A stretch of DNA of 64,000 nucleotides, taken from Diplonema japonicum. Taxonomy: Eukaryota; Euglenozoa; Diplonemea; Diplonemida; Diplonemidae. The notes under the pieces are model-generated. The model was not told the origin of the DNA. It worked only from the letters and a program-made list of their open reading frames with translations, and searched no databases. The translations under genes were made by a program, and so were the position numbers. The stretch lies in assembly GCA_964019335.1 (NCBI GenBank), contig OZ025674.1, forward strand, positions 62,001 through 126,000, written 5' to 3'. Positions 1 through 9,800 of this stretch are shown piece after piece (positions within the stretch are counted from its first letter, which is position 1; the number at the start of each line of letters is the position of its first letter).

Positions 1-725
1 CATCTGCTGAGGTTTTTCCTTTTCTTTTGCACTCATAATACTTTAAAAGTGAAAATTTTGCTTTTTCAAGGGGGTTTAAAGGGATTTTAGTCTTAAATAG
101 GCCAAAATGGCACTGTAAGGGTAAGTTCTCCCCACCCCATTTTAATAGTGATTTAGAGTCCAGCCCACCCAAAATGACCCCAAAGGTTTCACAGATTTTC
201 AATCTGCATCCATTCCTCCTATCGCTTTTCACGGAAAAACGAAAATAAAAAATGGGGTCTGGGTTATTTGTAACTTCCAAATTGAATCGTTTGCCAAAAA
301 CCATTTTAAAAAACATGTTTTTGCACGTGCGTTTTAAAAATAAAACAAACGGCGAGCATTTTGACCTATATGGTGATCAAGATTAGACTGCATTTCTGCA
401 CACAAAGTGGTGTCGGACTACTTTTTTACTTAGAAATTTAACGGGGGTTTTACGCCGCATAGGAGGGTCATTTGTTGACATTTTCTTCCGGACGAGCTCA
501 TATTAATTTTCCACTCTTACCCAGTGACAGTGCTTAGACACCGGTACACCTGAAGCACCGCTGTGCTAGTTGTCCCGCTCTCGAGCGCTAGGAGCGCCGA
601 TCTCTGCCCACAGAGGGCACGGTGTTGTTCCCATTGCGGGATATCTTTTATCCCTTTCCCCTCCCCTCCCCCGTTTTTTATTTTTCAACCCCTTCCCTGC
701 TTAGCCTACGCATTGCAGCACAGGA
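1..725. other. 5' intergenic stretch before the BLUF gene
   Basis: AT-rich DNA without a convincing gene. The last 100 nt are pyrimidine-rich and end in two AGs (about 715-723) just before the ATG at 726, a layout compatible with a trans-splice acceptor. A short reading frame at 563-913 overlaps the BLUF gene in another frame and looks like a shadow. Confidence 0.6.
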
Positions 726-2485
726 ATGGAGAGGAATGCAGGGACGGGGGGATCCTCAGGGGCGGGGGGGTCCTCGATGAAGGCGTTGGACGAAATTATG
801 TTGTTCGAAAAGCAAATTCATACCCTAAGCACGCAGCTGGGGAGGAAGGAAGAGGAGTACATTACCGCCCTAGAGGTCAGAGACAAGGAGCAGGTGGCAC
901 GGCTCGAGGATGAGATCAAGGAGATCACAGACAAGCGGGACTCCTTTCAGCACGTTTCGAATAAACGACGCGCCGAGCACGCAGCACGAGCGTCGGGTGG
1001 TGCAGGCCTCGTGACGGTCGTCTACACCTCTGACTTCACGGGGGCCATGTCCCTCGAGGACATCTCACGCATCACGTCGCGTTCTGTCACGCAGAACAGC
1101 CTGCTGGGTGTCACAGGGGTGCTGATGTTCAGCTTGGCATCCTGCAAGTTCCTCCAAGTGCTCGAGGGCCACGTGGAGACAGTCGGCACGCTCTTCAAAA
1201 AGATCGAAGCCGACACAAGGCACACACACATTGTGATCGTCAGGCGGCAGAACATCGATGTAAGACGCTTCCCCGACTGGCACATGCACCCCATGAACCT
1301 GGCAGAGCACGACAAGGCAGAGCAACCGCTTCAGACTGTCATGAGCCTCGTCACACAGCAGAACCACATTGCCAACCTGTGCCTGCACGCCAATATGAGG
1401 AACATCCTTGTAAAGGGAGGCAACCCTCTCTTCGTGCAGCCCAAAAAGATGAAGGCAATTGTCATGATGGTCGGCATCATCGCTTTCAACACCTTCGCGT
1501 GCATGGACGCACCTGCCTGCAGCGTGTCGAACCTCATGGCAACCTTCTCGGAGGTCGTCACGCGGTGCATCGAGGAGACAGTGGGCACTGTTATCAAGAC
1601 AGAGTCGGAAGTCATCCAGGCACAGTGGGGGTGCAGCAGCCTGAAGGATGCGAAGGCCTGTATGACGGCCATAGTGGAGTCCATTGCAAAGCTCCGTGCC
1701 ATAAGCACCTACTCCGTCGATCCTTTGGAGGCAAAGCCAGAGCTGCCCCTAGCCCAGTACTTATACCCCACAGTGAGCCTGTGCATGGGCAACGTGGTGT
1801 TGGTGCGGCATTCAACGTCTTGTGAAGTGAAAATCGATGTGGTGGGACCTGCAGTGCTGGAGTGCAAGGAGATGTTGAAGGAAGGCCTTACACGCAGAAT
1901 GCAGGCAGTGGTCTCCGGGGGGCTGACAAACACATTGGCTTTCTCGAAGCAGTACCATATGCAGGAGCTGTCGCCGAAGTGCTTTGCTATCACGTCACCA
2001 GAGCCCCCACCCGCTGACTTGGAAAAGCGGATCAACCACATGGTGCACGAGCAAAAGGTGGGCTTGCAGGACCCGCAGCTCGAAGAAACACCTGCCCCCG
2101 ACAGTGAGCTCTTCCTCGAAGAAACTGCTGAGATGGTGGAAGAGGTTCACAAGACTCCTTCTGAGCTTGTAATGCCTGCGCATCCATATCCGTCGCTCCC
2201 CCTGCATGCTCCCCTCCCCTGCGGCCCGTTCTCTGACCGCGTCGTTCTCACGGACCATGACCTTAAGACGCAGTTCGAGTCGCTGGATGTTGCCGACTTA
2301 GGTACCGTCCCTACAGAAACCTTCCTTAAGTTCTACAATAAGTTTGACAACATGGGTGTCACGAGTAATTGCAAGGTATGGTACTAACGAGACAACACGC
2401 ACAGGTGGAGTATGCCCTACGGGACAAGAAGGCTGTTTCATACGACGAGTTCTGCCTGTTCATGCTGCAGCTGGCGCAGGAGTGA
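726..2485 (+). CDS. BLUF blue-light photoreceptor with degenerate class III cyclase domain and EF-hand-like tail
   Basis: Two exons, 726-2375 and 2405-2485 (about 576 aa). Residues 20-75 form a helical lead. Residues 97-192 are a BLUF (flavin blue-light) domain with the full photochemical set: Y100, N124 in TQNSLLGVTG, Q144 in KFLQVLEG, and W185/M187 in DWHMH. Residues 242-385 have the order of a class III nucleotidyl cyclase domain, as in Euglena photoactivated cyclase. However, the first metal Asp is G250 (VMMVGIIAF), the second is E295 (KTESEVIQ) and the transition-state Asn/Arg positions are L378/E382, so catalysis is unlikely. Residues 505-575 resemble a degenerate EF-hand pair ending DEFCLFMLQLAQE. 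Seen: domains and residues. Known: BLUF domains gate cyclases in PAC proteins. Inferred: light-sensing regulatory subunit or pseudoenzyme, possibly flagellar. ATG 777 is an alternative start. RSP4/6 lies 0.5 kb downstream. Confidence 0.85.
2376..2404 (+). other. 29-nt spliceosomal intron with TACTAAC branch site
   Basis: Starts GTATGG, contains a perfect TACTAAC seven nucleotides in, and ends CACAG. Removing it joins NCK to VEYALRD and restores the C-terminal EF-hand-like domain; without it the frame stops at once. It is the shortest intron I resolved here. Confidence 0.85.
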
Positions 2486-2600
2486 CAAGATCTTGGCGAC
2501 TTCTCTATCGAGGGGCCTGCCTTCTGAGAGGAAGGCTTCACCTTTAAGTTTAAGTTTTGATTTACACACTTTATTCTATTGCGATTGTGCTCCTGTAACT

Positions 2601-2611
2601 TGTCATAGGCT
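2601..2611 (+). promoter_or_regulatory. Candidate trans-splice acceptor before the GSKIP-like gene
   Basis: A T-rich stretch (about 2550-2580), a CTGTAAC branch-like motif and CATAG place an acceptor AG at 2607-2608, three nucleotides before ATG 2612. The preceding gene stops at 2485. A spliced leader itself was not found in the window. Confidence 0.45.
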
Positions 2612-2941
2612 ATGTCCGAGCAAGAGCAGGGCGTGTACACTCGGGAGGCTCTTCCGAGTATTAAGACCGAGTGGGATCAGCAAATGGCAGAAGTAGGCCA
2701 CATGCTAAAGGATGTTGAGGTGAAAGAATCCAGTGGGACCGAAGTGCGAGGTGTGCTGACTCTGCTGGAAGGAGAGGCTGTGGAGGTGCGCATGATAGTG
2801 GGCAGAGGCGTGCTTGTGGTTGTAGGTGGGGAGGAAGTCTTCTACGACTGTATCCACACTTTTATTACAAACCGCTCGAAGCAAGGGAGGAACCTCTTTG
2901 CGAACGACCTTGTTTCTAAGCTTGGCATGCTTGCTTCTTAG
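2612..2941 (+). CDS. Small GSKIP-like protein
   Basis: 109 aa, single exon. The order is a charged N-terminus, two short beta-strand-like stretches (EVRGVLTLLEG and VEVRMIVGRGVLVVVGG) and a C-terminal segment VFYDCIHTFITNRSKQG followed by LFANDLVSKLGML. This matches the layout of the GSKIP/DUF727 family, where an amphipathic strand pair precedes a conserved helix that docks GSK3 and PKA. Assignment rests on pattern only; sequence identity is low and the family's GSK3-binding residues cannot be checked by eye. It sits between the BLUF gene (127 nt upstream) and RSP4/6 (61 nt downstream). If correct, it would be a small kinase-scaffolding protein. Otherwise a hypothetical cytosolic protein. Confidence 0.4.
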   Translation: MSEQEQGVYTREALPSIKTEWDQQMAEVGHMLKDVEVKESSGTEVRGVLTLLEGEAVEVRMIVGRGVLVVVGGEEVFYDCIHTFITNRSKQGRNLFANDLVSKLGMLAS

Positions 2942-3002
2942 TTATGCATTTTGGCATCCAGTACACCACACCACACAGGGCCAGGGTTAGGTCGGATTCA
3001 AA

Positions 3003-4770
3003 ATGGATGAGGACCAGTTCCTTAACTCAGAACTAGCGTCGCATCTCACAGATATCCTTGTGACGGTCATCAGGGAGAAGCCAAATGACGGGCTGCGGTT
3101 GTTCGAATCCTTGTCTGCCTTCAGCAGGACGGGCAAGATGGTTCCAGACGCGGAAGCCAATGTGTACTCCGGCGATGACGGTGCAGGTAAGCCGATTATA
3201 ACAACCGCGGAACTAGCTAGCGTGGACTGGGCCAAGATGTTTTCTGAGATGGTGGTGCCCCCCAAGCCTGCTAAGAAAGCACCGAAGGGCGATGAGGAGG
3301 ACGAGCCAGAACCAGAGCCTGAGGAGACAGAGGACAAAGGCGAGCTCGCAGACATTATGTCCGAACAGCAGGTGTTCAACCTCCTAGGAACAGGGCTGGG
3401 TGAGAGTGAGGTGTACAGGCTCATGGTGTCCTTAAAGAGGCTGCTCGACAAGGAGCCTCTGAAGTCAGCAAGGTTCTTCGGCAAGATCCTCGCCATCAAA
3501 TGTGACTACTACATTGCAGAGACGGAAGTCGACCCTGAGCGAGAGCCCGAGCAAGAGGAAGCCGATGCAGGCGGTGATGACCAAGAAGAGGGACAGGGAA
3601 AAGGCCCCGAAACTATCCTGGAAGTGCTGCACGTGAACAAGGGAGTGAAACAGCCACCCATCCCTCAAGAGACGCCCAACCAACCTGGGTCGAACAAGTA
3701 CAGGTACTGGGTCACCACTGACCTGTGCCACTGGACCCAGCTACCGGACGTCAAGCCATGCCACATTCAAGCCTCCCGCCTTATTAAGAAAGTATGGACA
3801 CAGTAAAAAATATTAGTATCACAGCTGTTCACGGGTGATCTGACTGCAGCTGTCCAGTGCCACCCACCCTTCCCGGGCTCTGAGCAAGAGTACCTCCGTG
3901 CACAAATAGCTAGAATTTCGCACGGGTGCAAGGTACGCGGCAACACTCCACCACATACCACTACAGATCGCACCGAAGGGCATGTTCGAGACGCCAGCCG
4001 AAGAAGAAGAAGATGAGGATGCACCACCGAAAACAACACACAAGGTGTGCTGAGTTATTCACAAATAACATTCGCAGCGAGCACCTTACGAAGCCGTTCC
4101 TGAGATCACGGCAGTGCCAACCGATGAACTGCCCGACCCAGACGATGATGCATGGGGCAAAGAGGCCTTCGCCACGTGGGGGAAGGGGTATCCCAACGAT
4201 GCTCTTCTTGGGATGCAGAATTGGGTACATCTGGAACCTACATTGCTGCAGACACAAGGCCGAACTTGTGAACACATCTTCCCTAATGAAGAGGGCGAGG
4301 AAGAAGGGGAGGAGGGGGAGGGCGCTGAAAAGCCGCCCATTGAGCTTATCAACCCAATGTGCAGTGACCTGAGTCTGGATGACAAGGTGGTGTACGTGCA
4401 CCACACAACACCAGAGCACGCTGCTTGGAGTGTGAGGAAGGCTAACAGCCAGCCATCAACGCTCGCAACGCAGTCGTTTTTAGTACGTTCCCTTAGGTGG
4501 CCAGGTGCTTCCTGCTTCGCTCAGATCAACCAAGACACACCAGGTGCTCAGTTCTGTAACACATATATTGGTAACGGCCTTAAAGCAGCGTCAACAACCA
4601 CCTTCACACCACCCACACCAGTTGTCGTGGTCGCAGCATCGAGGAAGGAGCCGCTGTTGCAGACAGATTTCACGCCTGACGACGAGCTGGAATTCGCACC
4701 TCCACCACCGCCACCAGCAGCCATTAAACCTGAAGAAGAGGAAGAAGAAGAGGAGGAGGATGATAAGTGA
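3003..4770 (+). CDS. RSP4/6: Radial spoke head protein RSP4/6
   Basis: Four exons: 3003-3791, 3825-3932, 3967-4044 and 4078-4770 (about 555 aa), joined by introns of 33, 34 and 33 nt. The spliced protein follows RSPH4A/RSPH6A along its length: N-terminal helical dimerisation region, a DE-rich insert near residues 95-115, [16 protein letters not shown], then [10 protein letters not shown] with [20 protein letters not shown], a Trp-rich core ([10 protein letters not shown]), [17 protein letters not shown], and an acidic Glu-rich C-terminus. Known role: paralogous RSP4 and RSP6 build the head of the radial spoke that carries central-pair signals to axonemal dyneins. It shows that the organism has motile 9+2 cilia. 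The homology through the splice points supports the three tiny introns. I see only one of the two paralogues in this window. Confidence 0.92.
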
Positions 4771-4858
4771 ACCAAGTAGTCCCTAAACACCACGAACTAT
4801 GTAAAATACGATGCAGTTCTGGTTTTTTCTGTTCCCCTGTCGCTGTACATATCATCAC

Positions 4859-4860
4859 AG
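4859..4860 (+). promoter_or_regulatory. Candidate trans-splice acceptor directly abutting an ATG
   Basis: A pyrimidine-rich run (about 4817-4850) ends in ATCACAG immediately before ATG 4861, leaving no 5' UTR unless a leader is added in trans. The upstream stop is at 4770. Confidence 0.45.
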
Positions 4861-5935
4861 ATGGAAATCACCGAAAATGAAGCAAAGCGTCGGCGCATGG
4901 CGTGTATCAAGGGGGTCAGAGAGTTCCCCGACCTTGGGATACCCGCGGGTGCGTTCAGAGTGCCAGACTATATCTTGGAACGCGGGAAGTGGATGGTGCC
5001 GAAGGACGCGGACGCTCTGGGGGTGATGGCACGGGGGTGCTGCACGATCGATGAACTGACCTTTTTGGTCTTGGGTGGGAAGCTGGACGAGCTAGGCGAC
5101 AGGGAAGAGATAAAGAGGTTTTCAAGGGGAGCCCTGGAGAGCAGGATAGAGAAAATGCAGCAGCTTGTAGTAGATGACGGACAGGAGTCGATGGAAGCTA
5201 GAAAGCTGATGAAGAGCTCGAAATTCATCGAGTGCTTGGCGATGCAAAGGCTAGAGCAGCTCGCGCAACAAATGGCGGAAGACTCGGATGAGGACACAGA
5301 ACCCACACGGCACGAACAAGTGCGGGACCAGGAAGTGGAGTTACCAGCGTGGGCTAAGGAAGTGAGCGAGCTGACGGGGTATACACCAGAGACGCCTAGC
5401 ATGTGTGACATGGCGTGCCAGACCGACATTAGTGATAACCTCACACCTGATGATGAAAACACACAAGAGCCAATCGCGTCCCTTGTCACAGTGAGCCTCG
5501 GGCTGTTGCTAACTACCCCAAGAACAGGGTCAAGCTCAAGCACCCCACCTCTCACCACACGCAGAGCTTACAAACCCTATGCCAGCCTTATGATCCACGA
5601 TGCCTCGTGCACTATACCTATGATGCTCCCGACGCTGTACATCGGCAGAGGAGCTTCGTCTCCCTCGGCACTCGACATATCCAAGTACTCGAATCATATG
5701 AAACGGATTTCTAAAAAGCAACTCCTTCTGGTTGCCGAGCCTGGAGGGATACGGGTCCTGCCGCTTGGCAGGAACAGTGTTGATGTTAGTATGTTGCAAA
5801 CATTGACACACTACCACAGGCATCGGCGAGCAAGAGACACAGAGCTTGTCTGTGGACACAGCACCTCTTCTCATATCACAACGAGCAGTGCTCACTGTTG
5901 TCGACGTGACGATAGTGCTGATACCTGCTATGTAG
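4861..5935 (+). CDS. Unknown protein, four exons
   Basis: I do not recognise this gene. Best model: exons 4861-5490, 5523-5684, 5719-5788 and 5820-5935 (325 aa) with introns of 32, 34 and 31 nt. Each intron begins GTGAGC, GTACTC or GTATGT and ends AG; the first carries GCTAAC before its acceptor. Without splicing, the frame switches to low-complexity Ser/Thr/Arg sequence, which is why I prefer the spliced reading. Residues 1-60 are basic then mixed, 65-150 are helical and charged with acidic EDSDEDTEP, and the C-terminal half looks beta-rich (QLLLVAEPGGIRVLPLG, AVLTVVDVTIVLI). No membrane segment or signal peptide. The stop lies only 42 nt before the next ATG, so a fusion with the following gene through an intron I could not place is possible. 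It follows RSP4/6. Confidence 0.6.
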
Positions 5936-5977
5936 TTCTATTGGTACATGTGCCTTCGGCGCCAATGACATGTAGGA

Positions 5978-6793
5978 ATGGGGGGCATGCATGTCAATGT
6001 CTCGCGGCACATCGAAAACGAGTTCGTGAAAGCTGCTAGTACCTGCTGGGTGGCGGACAGCTGTGACTCCGAGTTGGGGGAAAGGCAGGATATAGGGTTT
6101 CAACAACTAATCAAAATGGAACAGGTGTCGGGGTTGCCTGTGGACTTTAGCCATCTGGGTGTTCTGTTTGTGCTCGACACGACGCAGACGGGAAGGTTCG
6201 GACTGCATGACCTTCTGGCTTTTTCAGAATGGTGCACAGAAAATGTCACTGAAGACTTAGCAGACGAGGCATTCCAGCAGGAGATACAATGTAAGGCGAT
6301 CCTGAAACTCTGGAAAACATTTAGGGAGAAAGGTCCACTTGGTCCCGAGTTCTTCGCAAGCTGGCTGATCGAGGTTATCAGGCAGAGTGATGCCCAAGAA
6401 GTGCGCGAGCACCCGTGCATGCCTTACTCGCCATCGGCAAGCTCTCTTCAAGAATCACGAACATCTTTCAGTGACGTGCTGACCAACACTTGCACCACAG
6501 ATGGTGACTTAACCCACATCACAGGTTCGCAGTTGGAAGTCCTCTACCAACTTCTATCCATACAAGAGTGCCATGGGATAGACTTCCAATCCTTTCTGAA
6601 TCTCCTCTACATGTCAGGTGTCCATGCAGAGCCCACCCCAGCCTCCTCCCCTACTAACCCCACAAACCTTACATACTTCTCTTTGAACATGGCGAAGGGC
6701 ATACCCCTTGCTGTTGTCACTCCCTTCTTGCACCAGTTTATCTTGTCGTATTTCAAGCTCCTCACGAACCTGGGTCTTGATGCCCTGACGTAG
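5978..6793 (+). CDS. Unknown EF-hand-like protein
   Basis: 271 aa, single exon. Residues 45-80 contain FVLDTTQTGRFGLHDLLAF, an EF-hand-like loop (D-T-T-Q-T-G-R-F-G) whose twelfth position is not the usual Glu, so calcium binding is doubtful. A second, more degenerate helix-loop-helix may occupy 175-215 (LYQLLSIQECHGIDFQSFLNLLYM). The C-terminus is hydrophobic but not a clear membrane anchor. The ATG follows GTAG by two nucleotides, an acceptor-like context. Its overall style, degenerate EF-hands in a helical protein, resembles the genes at 726 and 51595. Function unknown; a cytoskeletal or ciliary role is only suggested by the neighbouring RSP4/6 gene. Confidence 0.6.
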   Translation: MGGMHVNVSRHIENEFVKAASTCWVADSCDSELGERQDIGFQQLIKMEQVSGLPVDFSHLGVLFVLDTTQTGRFGLHDLLAFSEWCTENVTEDLADEAFQQEIQCKAILKLWKTFREKGPLGPEFFASWLIEVIRQSDAQEVREHPCMPYSPSASSLQESRTSFSDVLTNTCTTDGDLTHITGSQLEVLYQLLSIQECHGIDFQSFLNLLYMSGVHAEPTPASSPTNPTNLTYFSLNMAKGIPLAVVTPFLHQFILSYFKLLTNLGLDALT

Positions 6794-6866
6794 CCAGCTT
6801 TTCAGTGGCTGATAATTTAGTTACGTTACGAAGGCGCTGCCAAGAGCCAATCACAAACAGCGCAAC

Positions 6867-9800
6867 ATGGCGGAGTCCCCTTCCCCTTGGAAGGTGAAGG
6901 TGGAGGTTCTCGATGTGTGGGACAACGAACTGCAGATAAAGGTGGTGAGCGACTCGTTCAAGCAGATAAGCAGGGCGCGACTAATGGTTCGGGGACCGCA
7001 CTTTAATTTCGAGCGATTTTTTGAAGAGAAAGAATGCCTGGAGCCTATTGTCTTGAGTCTTCCCGAAGGGGCTAAAATTAAGTTACGTGCTTCTGGGCAA
7101 TTCAAGATACCTGGCGAGGAGCCCGAGTGGTGTGCGTGGGCTGATAGGACGATCCAACTGATGCAGCCCTTGGAAGTGTCGCAGGGCGTAGTCTTCCCCG
7201 ACAGGGTGCACCTCAGGTGGTGCGTGGGCGGGGTTGACAAGCACCACTACTCACCAATCTCCCACTACACTGTCTCTGTCGTCGACAAGCTGCGGATGCT
7301 CACAGCACCTGTCTTTGAGCGCGTGCTCGAGTCGAAGGGTCTAACGCAAGAGCTTACTGTCGATAATCTGGAACCCTATCATACTTATTTAGTTAAAGTC
7401 CGCCCCAAGCGGCAACACGGCGGTTGGGGGACATGGAGCAGCGAAGTAAAATGCCTCACACTGTACCCCGTACTTACGAAGGGCATCGAGCTGGGACAAG
7501 ACTTCTTGAAGATCATGTTCACGCGCGACACTGGTGTGGCTTTCGACAGAAGGCAGCCTTTCATGGATGCAGATGCTGACTTCCGGGAAGCCGACGCCAC
7601 GATCGAGGAGTACCGCATGAGCGTGGTCCGGCACGATGGTGCTCAAGTGTTCAGCAGGACGCTGCTGAATGCACCTCCGCATGCAAGAAATGAGTTCACC
7701 ATACATGGGCTTGAGCCAGACACAGTATTCGTGTTGAACGTTGCTGTGCTGAACGCTGTGGGTGACCAGAGCAAGACACGGAGGTGCCTGTTCAGGACAG
7801 GCCCGCCGCTGACCATACTGCGCATTAGGAAGCTAACGGCAACAGCAATGGAAGTGAGCTGGATGGTTGACGACAGGAGAAAGACCGACACGTCACTGGA
7901 GTACGACATGAAGTTCGACGACATCCCAAGCATCCCGCGCGAATACCAGCTACGACTAGTTTCTGCAACAGGCGAGGTAACAGCAACCAAGTCTGCTGAC
8001 ACTGTCCACTGGCTGCGCATGAACGAACTCCTCCCATGTACTGTCTACAACGTGCAGGTCAGGCAACGCAGCACCACGGGTCACGTTACGGATTGGAGCA
8101 GAAGCATTAAGGTCAGAACCTTGGACAAGATGATACCCATTATTGAACGCAGGAGTACCACCTTCATTGACGTGAGATGGGAACGTGAAATGGCATCCCT
8201 CATCGTGTCTGCTGCAAGCGGCGAGGTGGAAGAGAGCACTGTGGAGTACGACGGGGACGACATGGGTGAGGCACGGAAGATTATATCTACAAAAAGACCT
8301 CGTTTCAGGAACAGAGCCATCATCGACCCGATAGTGCCCATGGAGGACGCCAAGGCGATCCTTGTAGGGATAGTGAACAGGGAAGAAGAAGAGCTACTGG
8401 CACCGCAGCAGGCAAGCTATCATGGCGAAGGAGATGTGTCGTGGGGCAATGTGGCTGGTAGAGCAGATCTGTCTGCTGCTTCTGTGATCAGAGCCTTCGA
8501 CACGCCTATAGGGTCGACGCGCTTTGAGGGGTTGCTACCCGACACGGAGTACAGGGTGTCTTTGAACGAGCAGAACGACGAAGGGAAGTGGTACGGGCGT
8601 GTCTCAAAGTGCGTGACGACGCTGTCGGAAACAGTTACCGTTCTCCCCGAGCACGATATGATAACCTCCGACGTGCCGAGCATCGACACATGGTTCCACG
8701 ACGATGACGACTCCATCACAGAAAGTAAGGAGGCGGAAAACATGCTGGCGTTAAGCACCGAGCAGGCACCTGTCCGACTAGCTACAGAGGTGCAGGAAAT
8801 AGGCGAGGAGTATGCAGTCTTCGAGTGGGTCTTTAAAGACAACGCAAAAAAAATGCAGCAAACAGAGTTGCAGGGTTCCAAAGTGATGAAGTCGACCGAC
8901 GTTGAAAAGCTGAACAAGAACCCTGGCCACCAAGAATATCAGATCAAGTTATTTAGAAAGTTTACAGCTGAAGAGGCGAGCAGCAGACTGACATCCTCCA
9001 CTGTCCAGACCTTTTACTTACGCTGCAAAGGAAGGGCAACACGAATCTCTGGCCTGCTGCCAAACTCGTACTACTCTATGAGCATAGCAGTGTACAGCCA
9101 AACGGCCGGTCAATGGAGTGCTTGGAGCGCGTTCAGAACCTTCCCCACAGCAAGGCACCTTGTTCTGTACGTGCAAGCCGTTCACAGGAACTGCTGCGTG
9201 CTAAAGTGGACGAGAACAGAAGTTCCTCGGTGGGGCACTTCGGGGATGCAGCCTGTGATACGCGTTAGGAAGTACCTATTAAAAATCACAGACCTTGTCG
9301 AAGGCACGGAGAGACAAGTATCGCTCGACGATGAGGCGCACCCACGCACCACGTACTACAATTTGGCAGGGATCGAAGGGAGCACCATCTACCGCGTGCT
9401 CGTCGCACCACAATATTCCAACGGCTGCTGGGGCTCCTTTTGCGATCCTGTCGACGTGGTCTGCAATGCGCTGCCTTTTAAGATCGACTCCATCGGCGAA
9501 GCGTGCGTATCGGTCTCTTGGGAACCCACGCGTTACACGCTGTCCCGTGTGGCCAAGGTCGTGCTGTCGATCACGAACACATCGGGGGAATGGAAGGAGG
9601 ACACTGAGATCAATGTCTCGCACACTGCATACCAATTTACACGACTGCACCCGTGCACGGAGTACTCGATCAGCATCCATATTGTGGCACAAGTCACAGA
9701 CATCACACCACAACTGCTCAGTGAGCTGATGTCCGAGTCCAAGCGATGCCGAGAGTACACAAGAAAGCTAGTTACATACAACACCATCAAGCTTGACTTA

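Noticed and set aside
563..913. Open frame overlapping the BLUF gene start
   Set aside because: Translates to Pro/Phe-rich and Gly/Arg-rich sequence in the wrong frame for the conserved protein.
5978..6060. Fusion of the two unknown genes via a 22- to 44-nt intron
   Set aside because: No single GT-AG pair keeps the frame; chains of two or three tiny introns would be needed, so separate genes are simpler.
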